DNA from: Clostridium carboxidivorans P7
Lineage (GTDB): Bacteria; Bacillota; Clostridia; Clostridiales; Clostridiaceae
Reading direction: 5' to 3'
DNA length: 64,000 bases
Assembly (NCBI RefSeq): GCF_001038625.1
Contig: NZ_CP011803.1
Location: 4,092,001-4,156,000, forward strand
The notes beneath the pieces were generated by a model, which had not been told where the DNA came from, made no database searches, and saw nothing but the letters and a program-made list of their open reading frames with translations. A program made the position numbers and the translations under genes. Positions 51,143-60,100 of the stretch are shown piece by piece. Each line of letters starts with the position of its first letter. Positions within the stretch are counted from its first letter, which is position 1.

Positions 51143-51212
51143 AAATAACTCCCCCAATTTAATATTTTTTTACTTTGAATTATACTACAAATTTAATTTA
51201 CATTTTTTTATT

Positions 51213-51240
51213 ATTATATCACATAAATGGCCTAAATCAA
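51213..51240 (-). promoter_or_regulatory. Promoter of the chemoreceptor-like gene
   Basis: TTGATT (51235-51240), 16 bp, TATAAT (51213-51218) on the minus strand, about 70 bp before the ATG. A second TATAAT nearer the gene lacks a -35. Confidence 0.5.
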
Positions 51241-51280
51241 TGCAGTTTTAGTGCTTAAAAATTCAAATATATTAATAATC

Positions 51281-51332
51281 TTTTTTAATGGAATTAGGCA
51301 TTAGTAATATAACTAATGCCTATTAAAAAAAG
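51281..51332. repeat. Long palindrome without T run
   Basis: TTAGGCATTAGT pairs with ACTAATGCCTA around AATATA; outer arms TTTTTTAAT and ATTAAAAAA extend the pairing after a short bulge. Neither strand has a terminator-like T tract on its 3' side beyond the arms. It lies between prepilin peptidase and the chemoreceptor gene. Confidence 0.5.
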
Positions 51333-51450
51333 CTAGCTTTTATTTCTCTAAGCTGTTTAACTTAGGACATTAATTATTTTATAACTCAATTGTGTACTAA
51401 ATATTTATTTTTTAAAAACTATTTGTAAATATTTTCCTATTATGCACTTT

Positions 51451-52212
51451 TTAATATATCATATTTTGAAAATACCACATTAGTACTTTGTTTCCCAAAA
51501 ACATAGTAAAGATTGAAGCTAATGCAATAAATGGACCAAATGCAATGTAATCCTTTTTTTCCTTTTTCTTTAAAATAATTAATAGTAAAGTTATAATGGA
51601 GCCAAATATGAATGAAAAATAAATGCTTATAACTGTTAGCTTGATCCCAAGAAACAGTCCTGAGTAAAAACATATTTCAGCATCACCTAATCCCATGGCT
51701 TTAGTAAAAAGTGCTATAGAAGCTATTACTCCACCACCAAATAATGCACCAAAAATATATTGTTTAAAATCATCATGACAATAAGCACCTACTAATATAA
51801 ATATAATTCCAAATACTATTCCTATAATACTAGTGCTAAAATACACATCTGTAGTATTTAGATCAATCATTCCAACTACAATCAAAATAGCTATAAGAAC
51901 TACATACTTTACAAATTGAATACTAGGACCATATTCTAAGTAAGTTAACAAAAATAAAATTCCTGTTACAAATTCTATAATAGGGTATCTAATGGATATC
52001 TTTTCACAACAGTATCTACACTTTCCCTTTAATAATATATAGCTAAAAATAGGAATTAAATCATACCACTTTATTTTCCTCCCGCAATCAGTACAATGAG
52101 ATGGAGGATACGCTATTGATTCTCCTCTAGGTATTCTATAAATACATACATTAAGAAAACTTCCTATCATAAGACCAATAATCATTACAAAAATCAAATC
52201 TAGTATAAACAT
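51451..52212 (-). CDS. Prepilin peptidase (A24 aspartic protease)
   Basis: A 253-aa polytopic membrane enzyme that cleaves and N-methylates type IV prepilins or related pseudopilins. The cytoplasmic N-terminal loop has the zinc cysteine pairs CTDCGRK near 41 and CRYCCEK near 65, and the two catalytic aspartates are in VGMIDLNT (about 116) and GLGDAE (about 176). No pilin or assembly ATPase genes are adjacent. A decayed partial copy lies at about 60.15-60.49 kb. Confidence 0.93.
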   Translation of the reverse strand: MFILDLIFVMIIGLMIGSFLNVCIYRIPRGESIAYPPSHCTDCGRKIKWYDLIPIFSYILLKGKCRYCCEKISIRYPIIEFVTGILFLLTYLEYGPSIQFVKYVVLIAILIVVGMIDLNTTDVYFSTSIIGIVFGIIFILVGAYCHDDFKQYIFGALFGGGVIASIALFTKAMGLGDAEICFYSGLFLGIKLTVISIYFSFIFGSIITLLLIILKKKEKKDYIAFGPFIALASIFTMFLGNKVLMWYFQNMIY

Positions 52213-52267
52213 ATTTTCTCCTTTTCTATGGACTAAATTAAAAGTTTCTTTATAATTCTGGTCTATA

Positions 52268-52341
52268 TAATCAATTTATAATCATGCTTTTATAAAATGT
52301 AACCTAGTAATCTAAATTTTATAAAAGCATTTAATCACATT
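52268..52341. repeat. Short inverted repeat shared with 54628-54672
   Basis: ATAATCATGCTTTTATAAAAT, a 20-bp centre, then ATTTTATAAAAGC followed by ATTTAATCACATTTT. The second site joins the left arm directly to ATTTAATCACATTTT, as if the centre had been deleted by recombination between the arms. Confidence 0.4.
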
Positions 52342-52437
52342 TTCTCTTTACCATTTTCTGCTTCCCATGTTTAAAAAGATTCAGATTTTATTTACACTGA
52401 TATAAATCACTATTTTCAACACTAATTTGTAGTATAT

Positions 52438-52466
52438 TAAAAACCTAGAGATAAGTCTCTAGGTTT
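52438..52466 (-). terminator. Terminator after speD
   Basis: AAACCTAGAGA pairs with TCTCTAGGTTT around TAAG and is followed by TTAAT on the minus strand. Confidence 0.75.
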
Positions 52467-52520
52467 GAAAACTCAGGTATACAAAATGTAATACTAATAA
52501 AAAATTAAGTAATACAATTA

Positions 52521-53333
52521 TTAATTTTCAATATTAATTCCATAAAAAATTTCATTTATTTCATTTTCTAATTTCTCTCTGATTTTTTTCTTTTCTTTCA
52601 TTGATTTACATTCACTACTTGAATCAAATAGATAATTTTGAAGATCCAAATTACTAATTCTCATTTTTGTATGAAAAATATTAGATTGATAAATATTCAT
52701 ATCTATAAGATGATAATTATCAATAATATCCTTACTAATAAAATTTTGAATAGAATCAATATTGTGATCAATAAAGTGCTTTCTCCCATTAACATCCCGT
52801 GTAAATCCTCTAACTCTATAGTCTATTGTAATCACATCCGAGTCAAAGCTGCTAATTAAAAAATTTAATGCTTTTAAAGGAGAAATTTGTCCACATGTAG
52901 CAACATCTATATCAACACGAAAAGTAGATACCTCATTTCTCGGATGACTCTCTGGATATGTATGCACGGTCACATGACTTTTATCAAGATGAGCAACAAT
53001 ATTTTTTCGAATAGGTGTCAGTACCCCTTGATTGCAGGATTCATCCAAAATGTATAATGGTACTTCTTCTTCTGAAATTAGTAAAGTTACACTGGCTCCC
53101 TGTGGATCATAATCTTGTTTAGCTACATTCAAAACATTAGCTCCAATAATTTCTGTTACTTTCTTCAAAATCTCTGTAAGTCTATCTGAATTATATTGTT
53201 CATCTATATACTCAATATATTTTTTTTGTTCTTCTTCATTTCGAGTATAACAAACATCGTAAATATTAAAACTAAGAACTTTTGTTAGATTATTAAATCC
53301 ATAAAGACGCAACTTGTTATTTGTATTTCCCAT
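52521..53333 (-). CDS. speD: S-adenosylmethionine decarboxylase proenzyme (SpeD)
   Basis: A 270-aa pyruvoyl-dependent decarboxylase giving the aminopropyl donor for spermidine. The self-cleavage site is the Lys-Ser of [17 protein letters not shown] near residue 113, as in the Escherichia coli class (the long 1A form, not the short archaeal form). [12 protein letters not shown] and [15 protein letters not shown] also match. It is 50 bp downstream of speE and closes the operon. Confidence 0.95.
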   Translation of the reverse strand: MGNTNNKLRLYGFNNLTKVLSFNIYDVCYTRNEEEQKKYIEYIDEQYNSDRLTEILKKVTEIIGANVLNVAKQDYDPQGASVTLLISEEEVPLYILDESCNQGVLTPIRKNIVAHLDKSHVTVHTYPESHPRNEVSTFRVDIDVATCGQISPLKALNFLISSFDSDVITIDYRVRGFTRDVNGRKHFIDHNIDSIQNFISKDIIDNYHLIDMNIYQSNIFHTKMRISNLDLQNYLFDSSSECKSMKEKKKIREKLENEINEIFYGINIEN

Positions 53334-53383
53334 TATACTTCCTCCCTTAAATCGTAAAAAACTATTTTAAATACAAAAACATT

Positions 53384-54256
53384 CTATTTTAAATCACTTA
53401 TGAAATTTGGAAGTTCAAAACAAGATTTTACAATCTCCTTTGTTAAATAACGTGTGTTATTAGGCAATCTATCTGCATTAATATCACTAGGATCATAAAC
53501 ATCTGAGGCCATTGTAAAACTCCACAATCCTCCCGGATAAGTTGGAACAAAAGCTATGTATGTTTTTACAATTTTAAAATTATCTTTTAACATTCTTCTA
53601 GTATTCTCAATTATATTACGATGCAGCATTGGAGATTCACTTTGACATACCATTACACCATCAGAGTTTAATGATTTTTTTACATTTTTATAAAATTCTT
53701 CTCCAAATAAATCCTTAGCAGGCCCTTCTGGATCTGGCGAATCAACCATAATAACATCATATTTATTATTAGTGTTTTTTACATATTCAACTCCATCTCC
53801 AAATTTAAAGTTTATTCTTTTATCAAAATCAGAACCTCCACTTATTTCTGGAAGAAATTTTATACATTCTTTTGATACTACTTCATCTAATTCCACCATA
53901 TCAATAGTTTTAAGTTCTTTATATCTTGACAATTCTCTTACTGCTCCACAGTCTCCCCCACCAATTACCAAAACATTTTCTGGATTTTTATGTGTAAGTA
54001 CTGGTATATGAGTAATCATTTCATTATATATAAAACCATCTGCAGAAGTAGATTGCATTGTCCCATCAATTACAAGACATGGACCAAATGCTGCAGTATC
54101 AATTAACGCTACTTCTTGATATGGAGATTTATTGTAAGAAAAAATTTCTTTAACTTTATAAGTAATTTTTAGGTTTTTTTTCTCAACTTCAAATTCCTCA
54201 AACCATAATTCATTATCAACTTCTTTAAAGTATTTAGGTAATTTATTTGTTTTCAT
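53384..54256 (-). CDS. speE: Spermidine synthase (SpeE)
   Basis: A 290-aa aminopropyltransferase that turns putrescine and decarboxylated SAM into spermidine. The nucleotide-binding GGGDCGAVRELSRYK near residue 92, VELDE near 117 and the catalytic DSPDPEGPA near 172 are intact. Length is standard. Its start has an AAGGAGATGAT site. The decayed carbamate kinase frame lies upstream on the same strand. Confidence 0.96.
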   Translation of the reverse strand: MKTNKLPKYFKEVDNELWFEEFEVEKKNLKITYKVKEIFSYNKSPYQEVALIDTAAFGPCLVIDGTMQSTSADGFIYNEMITHIPVLTHKNPENVLVIGGGDCGAVRELSRYKELKTIDMVELDEVVSKECIKFLPEISGGSDFDKRINFKFGDGVEYVKNTNNKYDVIMVDSPDPEGPAKDLFGEEFYKNVKKSLNSDGVMVCQSESPMLHRNIIENTRRMLKDNFKIVKTYIAFVPTYPGGLWSFTMASDVYDPSDINADRLPNNTRYLTKEIVKSCFELPNFISDLK

Positions 54257-54339
54257 AATATCATCTCCTTAAATAATAAAAAAATGTGTTTGCAATTCCT
54301 TAAGCTTCCATTTATATTGATCCTGATAAATTGATAATA

Positions 54340-54374
54340 CCCAGTGAAATTATTAAAATAATAATTTCACTGGG
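54340..54374. other. Strong hairpin upstream of speE
   Basis: Perfect 15-bp stem with a 5-nt loop but no T run. It lies 84 bp before the speE start on the minus strand, placed to act in the leader or as the end of the carbamate kinase remnant. Confidence 0.5.
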
Positions 54375-54404
54375 ATATTTATATTAACTAATGTAAGGTT
54401 TTAC

Positions 54405-54560
54405 TTATAAATCTATTACTATTCTACTTTCACCCTTCATAGCTAATGGTGACTTTTCTAAAGATGCAATAACAGCCGGAACACCTTCATCATTTATAAT
54501 AACAGGAATTCCACCTCCACTGCAAGTAATAACTATATATTCGTTATCTAAAAGATCCAA
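54405..54560 (-). pseudogene. Carbamate kinase remnant with internal deletion
   Basis: A minus-strand frame reads LLDNEYIVITCSGGGIPVI and then, after a short link, PAVIASLEK...MKGESRIVIDL and a stop. The first part matches the nucleotide site of carbamate kinase (NDIITISCGGGGIPVV-like), the second its extreme C-terminus (QAVITSLE...). In the intact enzyme these are about 100 residues apart, so the middle is missing, as are the first 170 or so residues. There is no start codon. It was probably an arcC-type gene upstream of the spermidine genes. Confidence 0.6.
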
Positions 54561-54666
54561 AATAACTTTTATAAATATTTATAAGTATTGCAAATGCTTG
54601 AAAAAGTTAATCAATATAATTTTAATAATGATTAATTTATAATCACGCTTTTATAAAATTATTTAA

Positions 54667-55782
54667 TCACATTTTGTCTTTGCAAATTGCGTAATTAAGC
54701 AACATACCAAATACAATAAACACTACAACCATACTCATCATAACTGCATATGGTCTCCAAATCAACATATCGAAACGAAATCCATAAACCTCTCGTATCA
54801 CCTGTGAGGATGCCATTGGAAGTGCATTTAAGATAAATTGAGAGAATCTCCATGGTACATTGATAAATAAAGCCATAATTATGTAGAAAATATTTATTGC
54901 AGTTCCTATTGCTATAGCCAAATTTGTATTTGCTGTTTTGTAAGATACCCATCCCATAATAGTCGTTAAAGCCAATACTCCTAAAAATTCACTTATAAAC
55001 ATCAAAATTATTGTATCTGCTAATGTAAAATTCCCTATAGAAAATAGTGCCATTACTTTGAAACTACTCTCCAAAGTCTGAAATCCTGTAACCGAACCTA
55101 GAATTAACACTGTACTAAGTGTTGCTACTAATGTTAACAATAGACCATATATTATAATTGGCAAAAGACGAAGAGCCATCATTTTTTTTCCTAGTTTTGT
55201 TGCATAAATAATTTCCATACTACCATCTTCCATACTGTCAGAATAAGTGGATGCTGCAAAAAATGTGACCATAAAGATAATTATTAGATAAGGAAACTTA
55301 AGATTATCAATCCCTAAATTCCAAAGATAACATCCAGGATACTTAACAAATGGTGTTTTTACTTTGTTCAGTTCTTTAAGTGCCTTTTCCTGATCCTTTT
55401 GAGGGATTTTTTCTATAAGTGCAATTGACTTTTTTCTCCAGCATCCATAAAAATTCTTGGCATAAGCATCAGGGTAATCTTGAATTCTTTTTTCACAGTA
55501 CAGCATTCCAGGATAAACCTCCACTAAACCCTGTATAAAAGTTACAAGTGGTTGATATTTTATTTCCTCTGATTTTTGATCTCTCACATTTTTTAGTCCC
55601 AACCATAATTTATCTTCAGTCATTTCACCGGAATATATAGCCTCTTCTTTCATCACTTCATGTAGATTTTTTTCTCCTCCTATTAGTGCTGAACTTAATC
55701 CAGCGGTCAAAAGAAACATTCCTATTATTGAGAAAAGTACATACCTTGTAAGAAGTCGGCGCTTTAATTCTTGATATATCAC
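54667..55782 (-). CDS. ABC-2-type permease, second subunit
   Basis: A 371-aa membrane protein with one N-terminal helix (about 14-36), a large outside loop (about 40-165) and about five C-terminal helices. It is a paralogue-like partner of the preceding permease, with the same order. It follows it by 4 bp. No functional domain besides the ABC-2 membrane fold is visible. Confidence 0.8.
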   Translation of the reverse strand: MIYQELKRRLLTRYVLFSIIGMFLLTAGLSSALIGGEKNLHEVMKEEAIYSGEMTEDKLWLGLKNVRDQKSEEIKYQPLVTFIQGLVEVYPGMLYCEKRIQDYPDAYAKNFYGCWRKKSIALIEKIPQKDQEKALKELNKVKTPFVKYPGCYLWNLGIDNLKFPYLIIIFMVTFFAASTYSDSMEDGSMEIIYATKLGKKMMALRLLPIIIYGLLLTLVATLSTVLILGSVTGFQTLESSFKVMALFSIGNFTLADTIILMFISEFLGVLALTTIMGWVSYKTANTNLAIAIGTAINIFYIIMALFINVPWRFSQFILNALPMASSQVIREVYGFRFDMLIWRPYAVMMSMVVVFIVFGMLLNYAICKDKM

Positions 55783-55786
55783 CTCT

Positions 55787-57013
55787 TTACCTCCTTCTAT
55801 AGTTTAATGCTGTGAATACTGTACTAAGTAAGAATGTAATTCCGCTCACCATAAGTAAAATTGATGGCATCAAAAAAACTTTTCCCAAAATTGTTGTCAT
55901 AGGAAATTTCCCTAATTCTACAAATTCTAAATATGAAAATGCTACGCCTCCTGGTAACAATATCTTAATCCCATCAATAACAGGAGCGTTTATATTGATA
56001 AATATACCGAAAAGAAAGGCCCCTAATATTGTCAATACACAAAGCTCAATGGCTCTTGATGATTTTTTAACTATAGACGAAATCCATGTAGCAAAGCTTG
56101 CTATAGTTAAAATTCCCACTGCTCCAAAACCAAATAAATTTTTAAGTAATTCTCCTTCATTGTAGGGAAAAAAACTTTTACCTGAAACCTGTATTGATGT
56201 ATTTAAAGCATCCTGAGGCAATGAATTTCTAAGAAGTATTACATAAACACCAACTCCACAAAGATAGATAATAGACGCCATAATCCAGGGGATAACAATC
56301 TTTGCTGCAGTAAGACTTTTTCTACCTTTCATTGTAGCTTTTATAATTTCATCCATTCCATTTTCTTTATCCTTGGCTATAATGGACCCTGCAAAAATCC
56401 CTACCATAACCATAAGCACAAATGAAAAAATCATCATGTGTCCAATTCCTTCATCCCATTGTTTAAATCCACTGTAATAAATATAAGGTTTTTTCACCTT
56501 ATCCCAAGTTGACAGAGCTAATGTCTTTTCACTTTGGCTATGTGAATTTTTATCAATATAATTACGATAATATAAGTCTTCATTTTCATAAAAATGCTTT
56601 CCCGCATCCTTAGAAATATGTAAAAGATCCTTTGTAGATTCTCCTCTCATATTTCTAAGTCTTAACTCCTGCATAACCAAGATATCAGCATAAACAGCAT
56701 GTTTCAGTAAATCTTTACTCATCACAATATCACTATCTTTCTCACCCTTTAATGAGTGAAGTAACGCATCACAGCCTCTTTGAAATTTATCTTCAGTCAT
56801 TTCTCCCGCAGTAACGTTTCTATCCTTAGCTACTGCTTCTATTGCCGATTTACCTTTATAGCCTTTGTAACATCCTGTCTGCATAAAATCTTCAGTGGCT
56901 CCCCCTACAATAAACCACGCCCATAATCCTGCCAGCATAATTGAAATTAAAATATATGTCAGCTGTCTTTTAAAGCTAAGCTGTCTTTTTAACTCTTGAA
57001 AAAACACATCCAT
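55787..57013 (-). CDS. ABC-2-type permease, first subunit
   Basis: A 408-aa membrane protein with an N-terminal helix (about 18-36), a long extracellular segment with DRNVTAGEMTEDKF near 67-80 (echoed as GEMTEDKL in the second subunit), and about five helices from 195 on. It forms the membrane part of a transporter together with the second permease and the ATPase. The next two genes overlap or nearly touch, so they are a single operon. Confidence 0.82.
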   Translation of the reverse strand: MDVFFQELKRQLSFKRQLTYILISIMLAGLWAWFIVGGATEDFMQTGCYKGYKGKSAIEAVAKDRNVTAGEMTEDKFQRGCDALLHSLKGEKDSDIVMSKDLLKHAVYADILVMQELRLRNMRGESTKDLLHISKDAGKHFYENEDLYYRNYIDKNSHSQSEKTLALSTWDKVKKPYIYYSGFKQWDEGIGHMMIFSFVLMVMVGIFAGSIIAKDKENGMDEIIKATMKGRKSLTAAKIVIPWIMASIIYLCGVGVYVILLRNSLPQDALNTSIQVSGKSFFPYNEGELLKNLFGFGAVGILTIASFATWISSIVKKSSRAIELCVLTILGAFLFGIFININAPVIDGIKILLPGGVAFSYLEFVELGKFPMTTILGKVFLMPSILLMVSGITFLLSTVFTALNYRRR

Positions 57014-57015
57014 TT

Positions 57016-57879
57016 TTATACCTCCTTCACTTTTGAAAGATAAAAATCATTAAGAGAAGGTGAAACTAATTTACTATTTGGCAAAGGAACATCTGCAATA
57101 TAACGAATTGCAACCTGTCCCCTATCTTCATTTCGAAAATTCATAATCCTATATTCTTTTTCCACCTCTGCCATATCTCTTTCTGGAACAACTGTTTCAA
57201 ATACATTACCATCAAGTGTTTCAATTAAAGAACGACTTTCTCCCTCTGCAATTACTTTACCTTTTTCCATGAGTACAAGGTAATTAGCAATAAATTCAAT
57301 GTCTGAAACAATATGTGTAGACAAAATAACAATTTTTTCTTTACTTATTGTGGTTAAATATTGACGAAATTTTCTTCTCTCTTCTATATCTAAACCAGCA
57401 GTAGGTTCATCTACTATTAAAATATCAGGATTATTTAACATAGCTTGACATATTCCAACTCTACGCTTCATACCTCCTGAGAGCTTATCCACCTTTTTCT
57501 TTCTAACTTCCAATAAATTAAATTGACTTAATAATTCACTGATTCTCTCATTTCTTAGCTTTCTATTAATACCTTTTAAAACTCCAATGTAATGAAGAAA
57601 ATCTTCCACTGACTGATTTTTATCATATCCAAATTGCTGAGGCAAATATCCTATTTTCTCTAGATATGTACCTTTAAGTTCATTAATATTTACATCATTA
57701 AGCATTATTTTTCCACTACTTGGCTTTATATTACCAACCAACATTCTCATTAATGTAGTTTTCCCTGCACCATTTGGTCCTAAAAGTCCCCAAATCCCTG
57801 GAGTAAATTCAAGATTTATATTACAAGCAGCTTTTAAATCTTTAAATTCCTTAGAAAGATTGTAAATTGTTAACTTCAT
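57016..57879 (-). CDS. ABC transporter ATP-binding protein
   Basis: A 287-aa ATPase. Walker A GPNGAGKTTL near residue 34, signature LSGGMKRRVG near 133, Walker B ILIVDEPTAGLD near 152, H-loop STHIVSD near 186. It drives the two permeases downstream. Because a VanRS-like two-component system lies just upstream, a role in exporting an antibiotic, peptide or other toxic compound is likely but not proven. Confidence 0.9.
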   Translation of the reverse strand: MKLTIYNLSKEFKDLKAACNINLEFTPGIWGLLGPNGAGKTTLMRMLVGNIKPSSGKIMLNDVNINELKGTYLEKIGYLPQQFGYDKNQSVEDFLHYIGVLKGINRKLRNERISELLSQFNLLEVRKKKVDKLSGGMKRRVGICQAMLNNPDILIVDEPTAGLDIEERRKFRQYLTTISKEKIVILSTHIVSDIEFIANYLVLMEKGKVIAEGESRSLIETLDGNVFETVVPERDMAEVEKEYRIMNFRNEDRGQVAIRYIADVPLPNSKLVSPSLNDFYLSKVKEV

Positions 57880-57898
57880 GTTTCTTCCTCCTCAAAAT

Positions 57899-58082
57899 TT
57901 ATCCGATGACTACCTGCTCTAATACTCCCACGCACTCTGTGAAAGCGACTATCACCAAATCAAAGATTTGGGATATCTGCTTTTCTCCAAGTGGGAGTAA
58001 AGAGCAGCTACGTCCCTGGATAAGTTCTTCTAAGACTCAGATGTAGAGAGGTATTCCTCATAAGAAAACTCCACCTGAGTCT
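57899..58082. other. Large two-hairpin structured element upstream of the ABC operon
   Basis: Hairpin A (57899-58023) nests TTATCC/GGATAA, CTGCTCT/AGAGCAG, ACTCCCAC/GTGGGAGT and CCAAATC/GATTTGG. Hairpin B (58033-58082) pairs AGACTCAG with CTGAGTCT and contains GAGG/CCTC. Together they cover about 185 bp immediately 5' of the ABC operon ribosome site. The GC content is well above the surroundings. It could be a regulatory leader RNA or a non-autonomous mobile element such as a palindrome-associated remnant of an IS200/IS605-type element; a TTGAT pentamer lies ten bases past hairpin B. Confidence 0.65.
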
Positions 58083-58149
58083 AAGAATTACTTGATAAAT
58101 ATGCATTATAAAACAACCTCTTAGTCCATCTCTAAGAAGGTTATATAAT

Positions 58150-58198
58150 AAAAAACCTTTCTTTTATCCTAAGTATAACTAAGATAAAAGAAAGGTTT
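58150..58198. terminator. Terminator after the histidine kinase gene
   Basis: A 17-bp imperfect stem (AAACCTTTCTTTTATC with its complement) flanked by T runs on the minus strand; symmetrical enough to work on both strands. Confidence 0.8.
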
Positions 58199-58265
58199 AT
58201 TCATAAATTATTTAGCAATTATAAAGATTTTATTAAGGAAAATATATATAAATTTATCATATTTA

Positions 58266-59375
58266 TTATGCATTAAGTAGAGTTATAGTAAATATAGTAT
58301 GTCCATTCTTACTTTCTGCCTCTATTGATCCTTGATGTCTTTCTATAATTTCTCTTGCAATAGCAAGCCCCAGTCCCGCTCCAGCTGATTGACTTCTTGA
58401 CTGATCTCTTCTATAAAACTTTTCAAATATAAGTTTTAATTCCTGCTCACTTATTACATCACCATCATTTTCTACAAATAACTGTGTACTGCATTTTCCA
58501 ACTTTGACCTTTATTTTTATGATAGAATCCTTATGGCTATATGCTATAGCATTCTTTAATAAGTTGTTAAGTACCCTGGCAAATAGTGATCCATCAACAT
58601 AAAGTTTCGTATTAGGAGGCTGATTTATATCAAATTTTAAGTTTTTATCACGAAGCATAGGATATAGTTCTTCTGTCAACTGTTCTAAAAAAAAATCTGC
58701 ATCTAATAAACTTTTATTCAAAGGAATTTCCTGAAGATTAAAGCGAGTAATATCAAAAAACTGATTCGTTAAATCTTCCAATCTATAGGCTTTTTTTAAA
58801 AGTTTTTTAATATAATCCCTGCGCACATTCTCTGGCACCTCAGATTCATCTAAAATTGTTAGATACCCAATGATGCTTGTAAGCGGAGTCTTTAAGTCAT
58901 GTGCTAAATAGGTTACAAGGTCATTTTTTTTGCTCATCTCTAGTGATATTTCCTGCTTTACAAGGTCATTCTCATGCATAAGATTACTTATTTCTGAATC
59001 AATGATTTTTAATTCCTGAGCTTTTTGGGGAACTTCTCCTTTTATTAATAAAGATATACGTTGTTCTAACTCATCTATTGTCATTTTTCTTTCTTTATTT
59101 TGTGAGTATTTTGTTGTAAAATAAATAACTATTTCTAAAAGAATAAAACCCAAAACAGCTATAAATGTTAATATATCTTTAAGCCTTGGCCAGTAGAAAA
59201 TACCCCTAGAACGATCTACTCCTAAAAACAATACTTTTTCCCTATCAAATAATATTTGATTTTCAAAATATTCTGCTACTAATCCTTCAAATTTTAAATC
59301 AATGAGGAACATTAATATTATAAATATTAAAAAAGCTAAAATATAATAATTCCATTCCCATTTTTTACGCTTCAA
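58266..59375 (-). CDS. Sensor histidine kinase (VanS-like)
   Basis: A 369-aa membrane kinase. Two transmembrane helices (about 10-28 and 70-92) enclose a 40-residue outside loop. Then a coiled linker, the DHp domain with the phospho-His in YLAHDLKTPLTSIIGY near residue 155, and the ATPase domain with N-box NNLLKNAIAYS, GDG-like ENDGDVISE and GAGLGLAIA near 335. The short sensor loop suggests it may sense through its membrane segment or the ABC transporter rather than a large ligand domain. Its start overlaps the regulator by 11 bp. Confidence 0.92.
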   Translation of the reverse strand: MKRKKWEWNYYILAFLIFIILMFLIDLKFEGLVAEYFENQILFDREKVLFLGVDRSRGIFYWPRLKDILTFIAVLGFILLEIVIYFTTKYSQNKERKMTIDELEQRISLLIKGEVPQKAQELKIIDSEISNLMHENDLVKQEISLEMSKKNDLVTYLAHDLKTPLTSIIGYLTILDESEVPENVRRDYIKKLLKKAYRLEDLTNQFFDITRFNLQEIPLNKSLLDADFFLEQLTEELYPMLRDKNLKFDINQPPNTKLYVDGSLFARVLNNLLKNAIAYSHKDSIIKIKVKVGKCSTQLFVENDGDVISEQELKLIFEKFYRRDQSRSQSAGAGLGLAIAREIIERHQGSIEAESKNGHTIFTITLLNA

Positions 59376-60054
59376 TGATATAGCCTACCCCCCATACAGT
59401 TTTTATATATTCAGGATGTTCAAAAGATTCCTCCATTTTTTCTCTTAAATTTCTAATATGAACTGTTACTGTATTTGTGGATTTTGAATAGTATTCATCC
59501 TCTCTAAGCAAATGAAACAACTTTTCTCCACTTAAAACCTGCCCTCTATTTAATAGCAATATTTCAAGAAGATTAAATTCTGTAGGTGTCAACTTTAGCT
59601 CCTTGCCATTTAAATTAGCCTGTCTACTTTTTCTGTCTAAGATTAAACCTTTATAATATATGGTGCTATCTTCTTTGGTGTTTTCTCCATACTCCTTGTA
59701 TCGTCTAAGCTGAGCTTTAACTCTTGCCATAACTTCTAGAGGATTAAAAGGTTTAGTAATATAATCATCTGCACCATAAGTAAGACCTATTATTTTATCT
59801 TGATCTGCTGTCTTTGCAGTGATCATTATTATAGGATACTTATATTTGGTGCGTATACTTTTACAAATGTTTAACCCATTTATATCCGGCAGCATTAAAT
59901 CCAAAATAACTAAATCCGGCTTTTTATCTTCAAGAATTTCAAAAGCTTGCTTACCATTTTCAGCTTCCCATATTTCAAAGGATTCAGCTTTTAAATATAT
60001 TTTTAATATATCTCGAATGTCTTCATCATCTTCCACAATCAAAATTTTCTCCAT
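59365..60054 (-). CDS. OmpR/PhoB-type response regulator (VanR-like)
   Basis: A 229-aa regulator. Receiver domain (1-118) with the acidic pair EDD near 8, phospho-Asp in LVILDLMLPD near 52 and Lys in ITKPFNP near 101. The C-terminal winged helix (about 135-229) matches the OmpR type (LTPTEFNLLEILL). It lies upstream of its kinase. A palindrome covers its probable -10 box, consistent with self-control. Confidence 0.93.
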   Translation of the reverse strand: MEKILIVEDDEDIRDILKIYLKAESFEIWEAENGKQAFEILEDKKPDLVILDLMLPDINGLNICKSIRTKYKYPIIMITAKTADQDKIIGLTYGADDYITKPFNPLEVMARVKAQLRRYKEYGENTKEDSTIYYKGLILDRKSRQANLNGKELKLTPTEFNLLEILLLNRGQVLSGEKLFHLLREDEYYSKSTNTVTVHIRNLREKMEESFEHPEYIKTVWGVGYIIEA

Positions 60055-60100
60055 TTAACTCCTCCATATGTTTATATAAAAAAACTTATAATATCCTTAG

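Larger units (their letters stand above)
52213..52520. other. Spacer between prepilin peptidase and speD
   Basis: Besides the speD terminator, 52268-52341 holds an inverted repeat GCTTTTATAAAAT...ATTTTATAAAAGC, part of which recurs near 54628-54672. The remaining bases show no coding frame. Confidence 0.45.
54257..54666. other. Spacer upstream of speE
   Basis: Contains a 15-bp stem CCCAGTGAAATTATT/AATAATTTCACTGGG at 54340-54374, a carbamate kinase remnant at 54405-54560, and the partial repeat near 54628. No intact gene is present. Confidence 0.6.
57880..58265. other. Long structured spacer before the ABC operon
   Basis: Holds the ABC ribosome site (TCCTCCTC at 57886-57893 on the plus strand), the folded region at 57899-58082, a short hairpin AACCTCTTAG/CTAAGAAGGTT at 58110-58140 and the two-component operon terminator at 58150-58198. 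No open frame of note. Confidence 0.7.

Noticed and set aside
51440-51673. Minus-strand frame of 77 codons in the prepilin peptidase gene
   Set aside because: It overlaps the peptidase in another frame, while the peptidase frame has all family motifs.
53334-54400. SAM or polyamine riboswitch ahead of speE-speD
   Set aside because: Only a simple hairpin is present, with none of the multi-stem cores of known SAM riboswitch classes.
54695-54952. Minus-strand frame of 85 codons inside the second permease
   Set aside because: An out-of-frame shadow of the permease with no start signal.
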